Shown in pieces: positions 48,093 through 57,678 of a stretch of 64,000 bases of DNA. Under the pieces are notes generated by a model, which was not told where the DNA came from, searched no databases, and saw only the letters and a program-made list of their open reading frames with translations. Source of the DNA: Pseudomonas sp. NFIX28 (GTDB taxonomy: Bacteria; Pseudomonadota; Gammaproteobacteria; Pseudomonadales; Pseudomonadaceae). Position 1 is the first letter of the stretch. Every line of letters begins with the position of its first letter. The DNA lies in the NCBI RefSeq assembly GCF_900107395.1, contig NZ_FNPW01000002.1:439826-503825 (forward strand). Direction: 5' to 3'. The translations under genes were made by a program, and so were the position numbers.

Positions 48093-48238
48093 TTTTTCCC
48101 TAAATCGCCAGCGTTCAAGCCCGTACCTGAAGGAGAGCGAGCGTGTCGCCAAGCCTGTTCCGACGATAACCACCAGCCCGCTGTGCGTTTTCCCGTTTCG
48201 TCCTTTTATAGGCTGCTTCTTATTTACAGGCTCAGGTT

Positions 48239-49537
48239 ATGCCCGAATACGTCAATTGGCTTCGTCACGCTTCTCCTTATATCAATGCTCACCGTGACTG
48301 CACTTTCGTGGTCATGCTGCCCGGCGACGGTGTCGAGCATCCGAACTTCGGCAATATCGTCCACGACCTGGTATTGCTGCACAGCATGGGCGTGCGCCTG
48401 GTGCTGGTGCATGGCTCGCGTCCACAGATCGAAGCCCGCCTGGCCGCTCGTGGCCTGACCCCGCATTACCACCACGGCCTGCGCATCACCGATGCGGCGA
48501 CCCTGGAATGCGTGATCGATGCCGTCGGCCAATTGCGCATCGCCATCGAAGCGCGGCTGTCGATGGACATGGCGTCCTCGCCGATGCAGGGCTCGCGGTT
48601 GCGGGTCGCCAGCGGCAACCTGGTCACCGCCCGGCCGATCGGCGTGCTCGAAGGCGTCGACTATCACCACACCGGCGAAGTGCGCCGGGTCGACCGCAAG
48701 GGCATCAACCGCCTGCTGGACGAACGCTCGATCGTGCTGCTGTCGCCGTTGGGCTACTCGCCGACCGGGGAAATCTTCAACCTCGCCTGCGAAGACGTGG
48801 CCACCCGCGCGGCCATCGACCTGGGGGCCGACAAGCTGCTGCTGTTCGGCGCCGAGCGTGGCCTGCTGGATGAGCACGGCAACCTGGTGCGCGAGCTGCG
48901 TCCGCAGCAGGTGCCAGCGCATTTGCAGCGCCTGGGCAGCAATTATCAGGCGGAGCTGCTGGATGCCGCGGCAGAAGCTTGCCGGGGTGGAGTAGGGCGC
49001 AGCCATATCGTCAGTTATGCCGAAGACGGCGCGCTGCTGACCGAACTGTTCACCCGTGACGGCGGCGGTACGCTGGTGGCCCAGGAGCAGTTCGAACTGG
49101 TCCGCGAGGCGGCCATCGAGGATGTCGGCGGTTTGCTGGATTTGATCAGCCCGCTGGAAGAGCAGGGGATCCTGGTGCGGCGTTCCCGCGAGGTGCTGGA
49201 ACGGGAGATCGAGCAGTTCAGCGTGGTCGAGCGCGAAGGCATGATCATCGCCTGTGCCGCGCTTTACCAGATTGCCGACTCCGATGCCGGGGAGCTGGCC
49301 TGCCTGGCGGTGAATCCGGAATACCGCCACGGCGGTCGCGGCGACGAATTGCTGGAAAGGATCGAAACCCGGGCCCGGGCCCAAGGCCTGAAAACCCTGT
49401 TCGTGCTTACTACCCGTACCGCCCACTGGTTCCGCGAACGCGGTTTTGCACCCAGCAGTGTCGAGCGCCTGCCTTCCGCGCGGGCCTCGCTGTACAACTA
49501 CCAGCGCAACTCGAAAATCTTCGAAAAAGCCCTCTGA
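48239..49537 (+). CDS. argA: N-acetylglutamate synthase (classical, kinase-like + GNAT)
   Basis: 432 residues. First enzyme of arginine synthesis, feedback-inhibited by arginine. Amino-acid-kinase domain (about 1-290: VVMLPGDGVEHPNFGNIVHDL, VLVHGSRPQIEARLA, VLLSPLGYSPTGEIFNL) and GNAT acetyltransferase domain (about 290-432: GELACLAVNPEYRHGGRGDELL with the acetyl-CoA loop). Start MPEYVNWLRHA at 48239 fits the family. Terminator follows 16 bp after the stop. Confidence 0.96.
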   Translation: MPEYVNWLRHASPYINAHRDCTFVVMLPGDGVEHPNFGNIVHDLVLLHSMGVRLVLVHGSRPQIEARLAARGLTPHYHHGLRITDAATLECVIDAVGQLRIAIEARLSMDMASSPMQGSRLRVASGNLVTARPIGVLEGVDYHHTGEVRRVDRKGINRLLDERSIVLLSPLGYSPTGEIFNLACEDVATRAAIDLGADKLLLFGAERGLLDEHGNLVRELRPQQVPAHLQRLGSNYQAELLDAAAEACRGGVGRSHIVSYAEDGALLTELFTRDGGGTLVAQEQFELVREAAIEDVGGLLDLISPLEEQGILVRRSREVLEREIEQFSVVEREGMIIACAALYQIADSDAGELACLAVNPEYRHGGRGDELLERIETRARAQGLKTLFVLTTRTAHWFRERGFAPSSVERLPSARASLYNYQRNSKIFEKAL

Positions 49538-49553
49538 GCCTCCTCCCTCCGCC

Positions 49554-49583
49554 AACCCGCTCTTGACAGGAGCGGGTTTTTTA
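49554..49583 (+). terminator. Intrinsic terminator after argA
   Basis: AACCCGCTC - 7 nt - GAGCGGGTT followed by TTTTATTTT. Confidence 0.92.
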
Positions 49584-50043
49584 TTTTCGAAATCCCATGC
49601 GGTTTGATCTCGAAAAAATACATGCGCGCAATATAAAAACTGTAACAAATTGACGGGAGTATCCGCGCTTGGCCATTATCGCGTCGCCTTTTCGATACTG
49701 ATTGGCGTATCTGGCATTAGTTGTAACTGATCGATCTAAAGATCAGCGTGCAAATACCATTCAGGAATCAGAAAGAGCGCCGATACCTTGTGCCACGGCT
49801 CAAGCAGGTGCGCCTGGATATATTCCAGAATCGTATGAAAAAGGATGAAGTAATTCTTTTTGGGATTATGAGGAATTCATTACCCTGCACGAAGCAGATC
49901 ACCGCGATTAGACCTTGGTCGTAGACACAGTTAGTTACGATTGACTTATAGGTCACGCTCTGGCGCTAATCGCCCACCAATGGACCCGGGGCATCAGACC
50001 CTGGGCCTGAGTACACAAGAATTAGAAACGAGAGGAGCGAAAC
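49584..50043. promoter_or_regulatory. Long AT-rich regulatory region upstream of the OprD-family porin
   Basis: About 460 bp with no credible gene and clearly lower GC than its neighbours. It contains a CTGATC - 8 nt - GATCAG repeat (49727-49746) and several ATTC/GAAT-rich stretches. A strong GAGGAG sits before the porin ATG. Length and composition suggest a multi-input promoter; OprD-type porins in P. aeruginosa respond to arginine via ArgR, but I cannot confirm an ArgR box here. Confidence 0.5.
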
Positions 50044-51417
50044 ATGAACAAGTCCACCTTGGCCATGGCTGTGGCCGTTGGGGTAATGGCGCAGCAGGCA
50101 GGCGCCGCAGGTTTCATCGAAGACAGCAAGGCCACTCTGGGTCTGCGTAACTTCTACATCAATACAGATAACCGCGATGGCGACACCAAGGCTTCTGGTG
50201 CGCAAAACAAGCAGGAAGAATGGGGTCAAGGCTTCCAGCTCAACTTCATCTCCGGTTACACCGAGGGCACTGTCGGCTTCGGTCTCGATGCCATTGGCCT
50301 GTTGGGGATCAAGCTGGACTCCGGCGGCGGTACCAACGGCGCTAACGCTACCTCTTACGGCGGCACCGTCTTCCCGAGCGAGTCCAATGGCAAAGCCGTG
50401 GACAACTACTCCAGCCTGGGCCTGACTGCCAAAGCCAAGATCTCCCAGACTGAACTGAAGCTCGGCACCCTGCAGCCAAAACTGCCGGTAATCGTGACCA
50501 ACGACGGCCGTATGCTGCCGCAAACCTTCCAGGGCGGCCAGATCACCTCGAACGACATCAAGGACCTGACACTGGTCGGCGGTCAGATCGAGCACGCCAA
50601 GGGTCGTAACTCCAGCAACAACGAAGAGTTGTCGATTGCTGGCGCGAACGCGCATACCGCTGCGGGTCGTGACAGCAACAAGTTCATCTACGGTGGTGGC
50701 GACTACAAGATCACCAAAGACCTGACGGCCCAGTACTACTACGGCAACCTGAAGGACTTCTACAAGCAGCACTTCCTGGGCCTGACTCACAACTGGGCGA
50801 TTGGCCCGGGCGTATTGAAGTCCGACCTGCGCTACTTCAACAGCAGTGACGACGGTGCCAACGGCCACGACTCGGCCTACTACACCACCGGCGACTACGG
50901 TACCGGCATCACCAAGGGCAAGGTTGATAACAAACTGATCAGCGGCCTGTTCCTGTACTCGGTGGCCGGCCATACCTTCGGTGGTGGCTACCAGGTCAGC
51001 AATGGCGACAGCGACTTCCCTTGGTTGAACCAGGGTGACGGTTCGTCGGCTTACCTGACCACCGACATGCAGATCGCCAAGTTCGCCCGTGCCGGCGAAC
51101 GTACCTGGCAGGCTCGCTACTCCTACGATTTCGCCAAGGTCGGCGTGCCTGGCCTGACTGCTGGCGTGGTCTATCTGCGCGGCGACAACATCGATACGAC
51201 TGGCCGGGAGGGTTCCGTTACCCCTCAGCGCTCTGTTTCGGTTACCAACGCCAGCGAGTGGGAACGCGACCTGACCGTGGCCTACGTGATTCCGGAAGGT
51301 CCACTGAAAAACCTCGGCCTGACCTGGAAAAACGCCATGTGGCGTAACGATATCCCGGGCCAGCGTTCGCAGGATGAAAACCGCCTGATCGTCAGCTACT
51401 CGATCCCGCTGTTGTAA
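50044..51417 (+). CDS. OprD/OprE-family outer-membrane porin
   Basis: 457 residues; signal peptide MNKSTLAMAVAVGVMAQQAGA then AGFIEDSKATLGLRNFYIN, the standard OprD-family mature start. The rest shows alternating amphipathic strands of an 18-stranded barrel, GGGDYKITKDLTAQYYYGNL, a TTGDYGTGI loop and the C-terminal SQDENRLIVSYSIPLL ending in a hydrophobic residue. Channels of this group take up basic amino acids (OprD) or carboxylates (OprE/OpdK). Specificity cannot be read. Codon use is biased to optimal codons, suggesting high expression. Terminator at 51431. Confidence 0.93.
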   Translation: MNKSTLAMAVAVGVMAQQAGAAGFIEDSKATLGLRNFYINTDNRDGDTKASGAQNKQEEWGQGFQLNFISGYTEGTVGFGLDAIGLLGIKLDSGGGTNGANATSYGGTVFPSESNGKAVDNYSSLGLTAKAKISQTELKLGTLQPKLPVIVTNDGRMLPQTFQGGQITSNDIKDLTLVGGQIEHAKGRNSSNNEELSIAGANAHTAAGRDSNKFIYGGGDYKITKDLTAQYYYGNLKDFYKQHFLGLTHNWAIGPGVLKSDLRYFNSSDDGANGHDSAYYTTGDYGTGITKGKVDNKLISGLFLYSVAGHTFGGGYQVSNGDSDFPWLNQGDGSSAYLTTDMQIAKFARAGERTWQARYSYDFAKVGVPGLTAGVVYLRGDNIDTTGREGSVTPQRSVSVTNASEWERDLTVAYVIPEGPLKNLGLTWKNAMWRNDIPGQRSQDENRLIVSYSIPLL

Positions 51418-51430
51418 TCCGACGCTAAAA

Positions 51431-51459
51431 ACCTCGCCCGGCGCAATGCCGGGCGAGGT
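51431..51459 (+). terminator. Terminator after the porin gene
   Basis: Perfect 12-bp stem ACCTCGCCCGGC / complement with a 5-nt loop, followed by GTTGT rather than a full T-run. Confidence 0.85.
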
Positions 51460-51690
51460 GTTGTCATCCAGTTCGGACCCACCCCCGCAGGTCCTCCCTG
51501 AAACCCCTCTTTACAGCTACTCAAGGCCTTCTCGAACCTTGTCGAGGATGGTGTGCCTTGCATGGGCGCGAATCCAGTGAAGAGATTTTTAATATTCTTT
51601 TTCGATCTAGATAAATCGACATTTATTCTTTTTAAATATTCAACGTCGCAGGCACAGTAAGGCCCATAACGCACTCACAGGAGCCGCAAC

Positions 51691-52329
51691 ATGAGCCTCA
51701 GACTTGGCGACATCGCCCCCGACTTCGAACAGGATTCCAGCGCCGGCAAGATTCGTTTCCACGAGTGGCTCGGCGACAGTTGGGGCGTGCTGTTTTCCCA
51801 TCCGGCGGACTTCACCCCGGTGTGCACCACGGAGCTGGGATTCACTGCCAAGCTCAAGGACGAATTCGCCCGGCGCGGTGTGAAAGCCATTGCCTTGTCG
51901 GTCGACCCGGTGGCCTCGCATCACAAGTGGATCGAGGACATCAACGAAACCCAGAACACCCTCGTCAATTTCCCGATCCTGGCCGATGCCGACCGCAAGG
52001 TCTCGGATCTTTACGACCTGATCCACCCGAATGCCAACGACACCCTGACCGTGCGTTCGCTGTTCGTCATCGACCCGAACAAAAAGGTGCGCCTGACCAT
52101 CACCTACCCGGCCAGCACCGGGCGCAATTTCCACGAGATCCTGCGGGTGATCGACTCGCTGCAACTCACCGACAATTACAAGGTGGCCACGCCGGCCAAC
52201 TGGCAGGACGGTGATGAAGTGGTGATCGTGCCGTCGCTCCAGGACGAAGACGAAATCCGCAAGCGCTTTCCCAAAGGCTATCGCGCGGTCAAACCCTATC
52301 TGCGCCTGACCCCGCAACCCAATCGCTGA
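51691..52329 (+). CDS. lsfA: 1-Cys peroxiredoxin (LsfA)
   Basis: 212 residues, Prx6 class. Peroxidatic Cys45 in HPADFTPVCTTELG; the resolving cysteine is absent, as expected, and the extended C-terminal domain (NYKVATPANWQDGDEVVIVP) is present. Reduces hydroperoxides. In Pseudomonas, LsfA is induced by sulfate starvation and often sits by the ssu genes, as here, suggesting protection of thiols and flavin enzymes during sulfonate use. Confidence 0.94.
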   Translation: MSLRLGDIAPDFEQDSSAGKIRFHEWLGDSWGVLFSHPADFTPVCTTELGFTAKLKDEFARRGVKAIALSVDPVASHHKWIEDINETQNTLVNFPILADADRKVSDLYDLIHPNANDTLTVRSLFVIDPNKKVRLTITYPASTGRNFHEILRVIDSLQLTDNYKVATPANWQDGDEVVIVPSLQDEDEIRKRFPKGYRAVKPYLRLTPQPNR

Positions 52330-52338
52330 CCCAAGACC

Positions 52339-52436
52339 ATAGGAGCGAGCGGGCGGCGATTCGGCTTGCCCGCGAAAAGCGCGATTCGGCGCGCTGTGTC
52401 AGGGATGACGCTATCGCGGGCAAGCCTCGCTCCTAC
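52339..52436. repeat. REP-like palindrome with an interrupted arm
   Basis: Right arm 52414-52436 (TCGCGGGCAAGCCTCGCTCC) is intact. The left arm (52339-52374) carries the complementary pieces but with about 12 extra bases between AGGAGCGAG and GCTTGCCCGCGA. Lies between lsfA and ssuE. Confidence 0.75.
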
Positions 52437-52494
52437 GAGGCCGTATTCACAAAGCAGGGGTTTTTGGGCCGTTTCGACGGCCTTTTTTTTGCCT

Positions 52495-52639
52495 GGGATT
52501 TGGTTTTCTTATATTCAATTAAAGAATAAACAAATGAAAAAATAAGATTTATGGATATAAAAATAGGCTGTTAAGGTCTGCTCAATTCAGCGAGATCGCA
52601 AATCGCGAATCGCCTATTCAGTACTTAAGGAAACTCTGC
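52495..52639 (+). promoter_or_regulatory. AT-rich promoter region of the ssu operon
   Basis: The last 145 bp before ssuE shift abruptly to AT-rich sequence (TTCAATTAAAGAATAAACAAA and following). This is the usual look of CysB-controlled sulfur-starvation promoters. No unambiguous -35/-10 pair or CysB box could be fixed by eye. Confidence 0.45.
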
Positions 52640-53233
52640 ATGCTGGTCGTCTCTCTCGGTGGCAGTCCCAGCCAACGCTCCCGCTCCGGGGTGCTGCTGG
52701 AACACGGCAAACGCTGGTTGCAGCAACAAGGTGTGGAAGTGGTCGCTTATCAGGTCCGGGACTTCCCGGCCGAAGATCTGCTCCATGCGCGCTTCGACAG
52801 CCCGATGGTGGTCGACCTGTTGCAACAGATCGAACAGGCCGACGGCTTGTTGATCGCCACGCCGGTCTACAAGGCTTCGTTTTCCGGCGCACTGAAAACC
52901 GTGCTCGACCTGCTGCCGGAACGCGCGCTGAACCACAAGGTGGTGCTGCCGATGGCCACGGGCGGCAGCATCGCCCACATGCTGGCGGTGGACTACGCGC
53001 TCAAGCCGGTGCTGTCGGCCTTGAAGGCCCAGGAAATGCTTCAGGGCATCTTTGCCGAGGACAGCCAGATCGCCTATGGCGAAGGCAATGCCCAGGCGCA
53101 GTTGGCGCCGGCGCTGGAGCAGCGTCTGCGCGAGGCGCTGGAACAGTTCCGCAGTGCCATGGCGCGACGCCCCAAGCCGCTGGACCCGAATCTGTTGAAT
53201 GACCGTTTGTTGAGTGCTCGCTGGAGCATTTGA
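52640..53233 (+). CDS. ssuE: NAD(P)H-dependent FMN reductase
   Basis: 197 residues, flavodoxin-like fold. Phosphate-binding loop [12 protein letters not shown] at residues 5-16 and the [20 protein letters not shown] flavin-binding region. Supplies FMNH2 to the monooxygenase SsuD. AAGGAAA ribosome site 8 nt before the ATG. Head of ssuEADCBF, but separated from ssuA by a 238-bp spacer. Confidence 0.95.
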   Translation: MLVVSLGGSPSQRSRSGVLLEHGKRWLQQQGVEVVAYQVRDFPAEDLLHARFDSPMVVDLLQQIEQADGLLIATPVYKASFSGALKTVLDLLPERALNHKVVLPMATGGSIAHMLAVDYALKPVLSALKAQEMLQGIFAEDSQIAYGEGNAQAQLAPALEQRLREALEQFRSAMARRPKPLDPNLLNDRLLSARWSI

Positions 53234-53242
53234 AAGATTCAG

Positions 53243-53400
53243 TTTTTGGTTTGAAAAGTCGCCGAGCGAAGATCAGGCAAGGCAAAAGGCTGTGAAGAAG
53301 CGGAGTTGACGTCAGTCAATGAGCATTCTGAGCAGGCTTTTAACGCAGCATGATGTGCGTAACACCGCAGGTGTTCAGCCCGCAGGCACTTTTCGGACAA
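53243..53400. repeat. Suspected dispersed intergenic repeat between ssuE and ssuA
   Basis: A non-coding stretch (starting AAGTCGCCGAGCGAAGATCA, including GAGCATTCTGAGCAGGC and ending near the TTTTCGG of 53390) that looks like a repeated intergenic element I have seen in other Pseudomonas genomes. It is inside an otherwise tight operon. Identification is from memory and not verified. Confidence 0.4.
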
Positions 53401-53471
53401 AAAATCGCCTTACTTCGCCGCCAACGGCTTAGCAGGTGCAGCCAAAACCCAACAGCAAAAAGGAGAGCGCC

Positions 53472-54440
53472 ATGCGCCCTGTTATTTTGCGTCGTGGTCT
53501 GGTCGCTCTGTTTGCTGCGGCTGTGTCCTTCGGCGCCATCGTTCAAGCCCAAGCGGCCGAGACCCTGCGTATCGGCTATCAGAAATACGGCACCCTGGTG
53601 CTGCTCAAGGCCAAGGGCTCGCTGGAGAAGCGCCTGGCGGCGCAAGGCGTGCAGGTGCAGTGGACCGAATTTCCCGGCGGCCCGCAGTTGCTGGAGGGGC
53701 TGAACGTCGGCTCCATCGACTTCGGCGTCACCGGCGAAACCCCGCCGGTATTCGCCCAGGCCGCCGGTGCCGACCTGTTGTATGTGGCCTACGAGCCGCC
53801 GGCGCCGACCAGCGAGGCGATCCTGGTGCCCAAGGACTCGGCGATCAGCTCGGTGGCGCAGCTCAAGGGCAAGAAAGTGGTGCTCAACAAGGGCTCCAAC
53901 GTGCACTACCTGCTGGTCCGCGCCCTGGAAGACGCCGGCCTCAAGTACAGCGACATCCAGACCGTATTCCTGCCGCCCGCCGATGCCCGCGCCGCCTTCG
54001 AGCGTGGCAGCGTCGATGCCTGGGTGATCTGGGACCCCTACCAGGCGGCGGCCGAAAAGCAGCTGCAAGCCCGCACCCTGCGTGACGGCAGCGGCATCGT
54101 CGACAACCACCAGTTCTACCTGGCAACCAAGCCCTATGCGCAACAGCACCCCGAGGTGATCAAGGCCTTGGTGGAAGAAGTGCGCGCGGTGGGCGAGTGG
54201 TCCCAGGCCAACCCGGACGAGGTGACCCAGCAAGTGGCGCCACTGCTGGGCCTGCCGGCGGACATCACCCTGACCTCGGTGAAACGCCAGGGTTATGGCG
54301 CGCACTTCCTGACCCCGGAAGTGGTGGCGGCGCAGCAGAAAATCGCCGACAGCTTCCATCAGCTCAAGCTGATTCCCAAACCCTTGAGCATCAAGGATGT
54401 GATCTGGACGCCTCCAGCCGCCGTTGCCAAAGCGCCGTAA
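53472..54440 (+). CDS. ssuA: Alkanesulfonate-binding periplasmic protein
   Basis: 322 residues; signal peptide [21 protein letters not shown]...AQA before [12 protein letters not shown]. Ligand domain marks: [60 protein letters not shown]. Delivers aliphatic sulfonates to SsuC. Perfect AAGGAG 6 nt before ATG at 53472. Confidence 0.95.
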   Translation: MRPVILRRGLVALFAAAVSFGAIVQAQAAETLRIGYQKYGTLVLLKAKGSLEKRLAAQGVQVQWTEFPGGPQLLEGLNVGSIDFGVTGETPPVFAQAAGADLLYVAYEPPAPTSEAILVPKDSAISSVAQLKGKKVVLNKGSNVHYLLVRALEDAGLKYSDIQTVFLPPADARAAFERGSVDAWVIWDPYQAAAEKQLQARTLRDGSGIVDNHQFYLATKPYAQQHPEVIKALVEEVRAVGEWSQANPDEVTQQVAPLLGLPADITLTSVKRQGYGAHFLTPEVVAAQQKIADSFHQLKLIPKPLSIKDVIWTPPAAVAKAP

Positions 54441-54465
54441 CTCGCCCCCCTCAGGAGACAACTCC

Positions 54466-55614
54466 ATGCGCCTCAATATTTTCTGGTTCCTGCCCACCCA
54501 TGGTGACGGCCATTACCTTGGCACCGCCGAAGGCGCTCGCGCCGTCGACCACGGTTACCTGCAGCAGATTGCCCAGGCGGCCGACCGTCTCGGTTTCGGC
54601 GGCGTGCTGATTCCCACCGGGCGTTCCTGCGAGGACTCCTGGCTGGTGGCGGCCTCGCTGATCCCGGTGACCCAGCGCCTGAAATTCCTGGTCGCCCTAC
54701 GCCCGGGGATCATCTCCCCGACGGTGGCGGCACGCCAGGCGGCAACCCTGGATCGCCTGTCCGGCGGCCGGGCGCTGTTCAACCTGGTGACCGGTGGCGA
54801 TCCGGACGAACTGGCCGGCGACGGCCTGTTCCTCAGCCATGAAGAGCGCTACCAGGCCTCGGTGGAATTCACCCGTATCTGGCGTCGTGTGCTGGAGGGC
54901 GAAACCGTCGACTACGATGGCCAGCACATCAGCGTGAAGGGCGCCAAGCTGCTTTATCCGCCGATTCAGCAGCCGCGTCCGCCACTGTACTTTGGTGGCT
55001 CCTCGGAAGCCGCGCAGGACCTGGCCGCCGAGCAGGTGGACATGGTCCTGACCTGGGGCGAGCCGCCCGCCGCGGTGGCCGAGAAGATCGAGCAGGTCCG
55101 CGCCAAGGCCGCCAAGCAAGGGCGCAGCGTGCGCTTCGGCATTCGCCTGCACGTGATCGTGCGCGAAACCAATGCCGAAGCCTGGAAGGCGGCCGAGCGC
55201 CTGATCTCCCATCTGGACGACGACACCATCGCCCGTGCCCAGGCGTCCCTGGCGCGTTTCGATTCGGTCGGCCAGCAACGCATGGCGGCCTTGCACGGCG
55301 GGCGCCGCGACAAGCTGGAAGTCAGCCCCAACCTCTGGGCCGGGGTCGGCCTGGTACGCGGTGGCGCGGGCACCGCGCTGGTCGGCGATGGGCCGACCGT
55401 GGCCGCGCGGGTACAGGAATACGCGGACCTGGGCATCGACACTTTCATCTTCTCCGGTTATCCACACCTGGAAGAGTCGTACCGGGTCGCCGAGCTGCTG
55501 TTCCCGCACCTGGATATCGAGCGTCCCGAATTGCCCCAGGGCGCCGGTTACGTCAGCCCGTTCGGCGAAATGGTCGCCAACGACATCATCCCCAAAGCCG
55601 CGTCCCGGAGCTGA
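54466..55614 (+). CDS. ssuD: FMNH2-dependent alkanesulfonate monooxygenase
   Basis: 382 residues, exact family length. Luciferase-like TIM barrel: [67 protein letters not shown]. Releases sulfite and an aldehyde from sulfonates using FMNH2 from SsuE. GGAGA lies 8 nt before the ATG, 25 bp after ssuA. Confidence 0.97.
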   Translation: MRLNIFWFLPTHGDGHYLGTAEGARAVDHGYLQQIAQAADRLGFGGVLIPTGRSCEDSWLVAASLIPVTQRLKFLVALRPGIISPTVAARQAATLDRLSGGRALFNLVTGGDPDELAGDGLFLSHEERYQASVEFTRIWRRVLEGETVDYDGQHISVKGAKLLYPPIQQPRPPLYFGGSSEAAQDLAAEQVDMVLTWGEPPAAVAEKIEQVRAKAAKQGRSVRFGIRLHVIVRETNAEAWKAAERLISHLDDDTIARAQASLARFDSVGQQRMAALHGGRRDKLEVSPNLWAGVGLVRGGAGTALVGDGPTVAARVQEYADLGIDTFIFSGYPHLEESYRVAELLFPHLDIERPELPQGAGYVSPFGEMVANDIIPKAASRS

Positions 55615-55621
55615 GGCGGCC

Positions 55622-56410
55622 ATGAACAGACAAACCTTGCTCCAGCGCCTGGCGCCCTGGGCCCTGCCGCTGCTGTTACTGGCGGCGTGGCAGTTGTCGG
55701 TCTCGGCCGGCTGGCTGTCGACGCGAATCCTGCCGGCACCCAGCGCGGTGATCGAAGCCGGGGTCGGCCTGGTGCGCAGTGGCGAAATCTGGACCCACCT
55801 GGCCATCAGCGGCTGGCGCGCGGCGATCGGTTTCCTGATCGGCGGCGGCATCGGCCTGGTCCTGGGCTTTATCACCGGCCTGTCGAGCTGGGGCGAGCGC
55901 CTGCTGGACAGCTCGGTGCAGATGATCCGCAACGTGCCGCACCTGGCGCTGATTCCCCTGGTGATCCTGTGGTTCGGCATCGATGAGTCGGCGAAGATTT
56001 TCCTGGTGGCCCTGGGCACGCTGTTTCCGATCTACCTGAACACTTATCACGGCATCCGCAACGTCGACCCGGCGCTGGTGGAAATGGCGCGCAGCTACGG
56101 GCTGTCCGGCTTCGCCCTGTTCGGCCAGGTGATTTTGCCGGGCGCCTTGCCTTCGATCCTGGTGGGCGTGCGTTTTGCCCTGGGTTTCATGTGGCTGACG
56201 CTGATCGTCGCGGAAACCATCTCCGCCAGCTCCGGTATCGGTTACCTGGCGATGAATGCCCGGGAATTCCTGCAGACCGACGTGGTGGTGCTGGCCATCG
56301 TCTTGTACGCCGTGCTCGGCAAATTGGCCGACCTCGCCGCGCGCGGCCTGGAGCGTGTCTGGCTGCGTTGGCATCCGGCCTATCAAGTGGCCAGGGGAGG
56401 TGAGCAATGA
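55622..56410 (+). CDS. ssuC: Alkanesulfonate ABC transporter permease
   Basis: 262 residues with six hydrophobic spans; EAA loop [25 protein letters not shown] (read as M-A-R-S-Y-G...V-I-L-P). Homologous to TauC/NrtB permeases. Starts 7 bp after ssuD; the open frame from 55235 lies within ssuD and is not the gene start. Overlaps ssuB by 4 bp. Confidence 0.95.
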   Translation: MNRQTLLQRLAPWALPLLLLAAWQLSVSAGWLSTRILPAPSAVIEAGVGLVRSGEIWTHLAISGWRAAIGFLIGGGIGLVLGFITGLSSWGERLLDSSVQMIRNVPHLALIPLVILWFGIDESAKIFLVALGTLFPIYLNTYHGIRNVDPALVEMARSYGLSGFALFGQVILPGALPSILVGVRFALGFMWLTLIVAETISASSGIGYLAMNAREFLQTDVVVLAIVLYAVLGKLADLAARGLERVWLRWHPAYQVARGGEQ

Positions 56411-57213
56411 CGGCTCAACAACCTCCACGCCTGCTGCGCGGTATTCCGCTGGCGGTGCGCAAGCTGCAAAAGACCTTCGGTTCGCGCCAGGTGCTGCGCG
56501 AGATCGACCTGCATATTCCGGCCGGGCAATTCGTTGCGGTGGTTGGCCGTAGCGGCTGTGGCAAGAGCACCTTGCTGCGCTTGCTGGCCGGCCTCGACAA
56601 GCCCTCCGCCGGTGAACTGCTGGCCGGCGCCGCGCCGCTGAGCCAGGCCATCGAAGACACCCGCTTGATGTTCCAGGAGGCGCGCCTGCTGCCCTGGAAA
56701 AAAGTCATCGACAACGTTGGCCTGGGCCTCAAGGGCGACTGGCGTGCCCAGGCCTTGCAAGCCCTGGAGGCGGTGGGCCTGGCCGATCGCGCCAATGAGT
56801 GGCCGGCTGCCTTGTCCGGTGGCCAGAAGCAGCGCGTGGCCCTGGCCCGCGCGTTGATCCACCAGCCGCGCCTGTTGCTGCTGGACGAGCCCCTGGGCGC
56901 GCTGGATGCCTTGACCCGGATCGAGATGCAGCAACTGATCGAGCGCCTGTGGCGGCAGCATGGCTTCACCGTCCTGCTGGTGACCCACGATGTCAGCGAA
57001 GCGGTGGCGGTGGCCGACCGGGTGATCCTGATCGAAGACGGCGAGGTCGGTCTCGACCTGCTGGTGGAGCTGCCGCGCCCACGGGTGCGCGGTTCCCACC
57101 GGCTGGCCGCGCTGGAAACCGAAGTACTCAACCGCGTATTGGCGCTGCCCGGGTCGCCACCCGAGCCGGAACCCGTTTCACCCTTGCCCACGCAATTGCG
57201 CTGGGCCCAGTAA
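56407..57213 (+). CDS. ssuB: Alkanesulfonate ABC transporter ATPase
   Basis: 268 residues. Walker [16 protein letters not shown]-loop [14 protein letters not shown], signature [15 protein letters not shown], Walker [15 protein letters not shown], and H-loop LVTHDVSEA. The start ATGA overlaps the ssuC stop. The C-terminal tail (about 235-268) is proline-rich and probably disordered. Confidence 0.95.
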   Translation: MTAQQPPRLLRGIPLAVRKLQKTFGSRQVLREIDLHIPAGQFVAVVGRSGCGKSTLLRLLAGLDKPSAGELLAGAAPLSQAIEDTRLMFQEARLLPWKKVIDNVGLGLKGDWRAQALQALEAVGLADRANEWPAALSGGQKQRVALARALIHQPRLLLLDEPLGALDALTRIEMQQLIERLWRQHGFTVLLVTHDVSEAVAVADRVILIEDGEVGLDLLVELPRPRVRGSHRLAALETEVLNRVLALPGSPPEPEPVSPLPTQLRWAQ

Positions 57214-57244
57214 ACAACCCTCTACCACGACAGGAATCAACATC

Positions 57245-57460
57245 ATGACTATCAAGGCCATCAACGTTCGCAACCAGTTCAAAGGCATCATCAAGGAAAT
57301 CGTCGAGGGCGACGTGCTCTCGGAAATCGATGTGCAGACAGCCTCCGGCATCGTCACTTCGGTCATCACCACCCGTTCGGTCCGCGAGCTGGAACTGGCG
57401 ATCGGCAGCGAAGTGATCGCATTCGTGAAATCCACCGAGGTGTCGATCGCCAAGTTGTGA
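57245..57460 (+). CDS. ssuF: SsuF, molybdopterin-binding-like (TOBE/Mop) protein
   Basis: 71 residues, a single Mop/TOBE beta-barrel unit: INVRNQFKGIIKEIVEGDVLSE and VTSVITTRSVRELELAIGSEVIAFVKSTEV. Mop domains bind molybdate-like oxyanions. Required for sulfonate and sulfate-ester growth in P. putida by my recollection, mechanism unclear. Last ssu gene, 31 bp after ssuB. Confidence 0.92.
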   Translation: MTIKAINVRNQFKGIIKEIVEGDVLSEIDVQTASGIVTSVITTRSVRELELAIGSEVIAFVKSTEVSIAKL

Positions 57461-57477
57461 TCGGTGCACAACCACCG

Positions 57478-57511
57478 GCCCCGGATGGCGCGAGTCCTTC
57501 GGGGCTTTTTT
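57478..57511 (+). terminator. Terminator of the ssu operon
   Basis: GCCCCGGA ... TTCGGGGC stem (one weak pair), 12-nt loop, then TTTTTT. 18 bp after the ssuF stop. Confidence 0.8.
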
Positions 57512-57525
57512 GTGGGCGATGACGG

Positions 57526-57678
57526 CTGTAGCCGCTGCCGAGCCTGCGAGGCTGCGATCGAGGTGGGTGGCATTCCGATGCAGGCTTCGCCAGCCGGTTT
57601 ATCTGAAGGAATGCATGGCCAGGTTTCACGGCCGCGTTGCGGCCGGGCGCAGCCTCGCTAGCTCGGCAGCGGCTACAG
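57526..57678. repeat. Large REP-like palindrome (GTAGCCGCTGCCG family)
   Basis: Near-perfect inverted repeat: left arm 57526-57556, right arm 57648-57678, about 90 bp between. Core CTGTAGCCGCTGCCGAGC. The same core occurs in inverted form at 6085-6109. The right arm runs 6 bp into the TetR coding sequence and contributes its stop codon. Confidence 0.82.

Noticed and set aside
49768..49956. 62-codon frame on the minus strand before the porin
   Set aside because: No ribosome site, no family, lies in an AT-rich promoter region where chance frames are expected.
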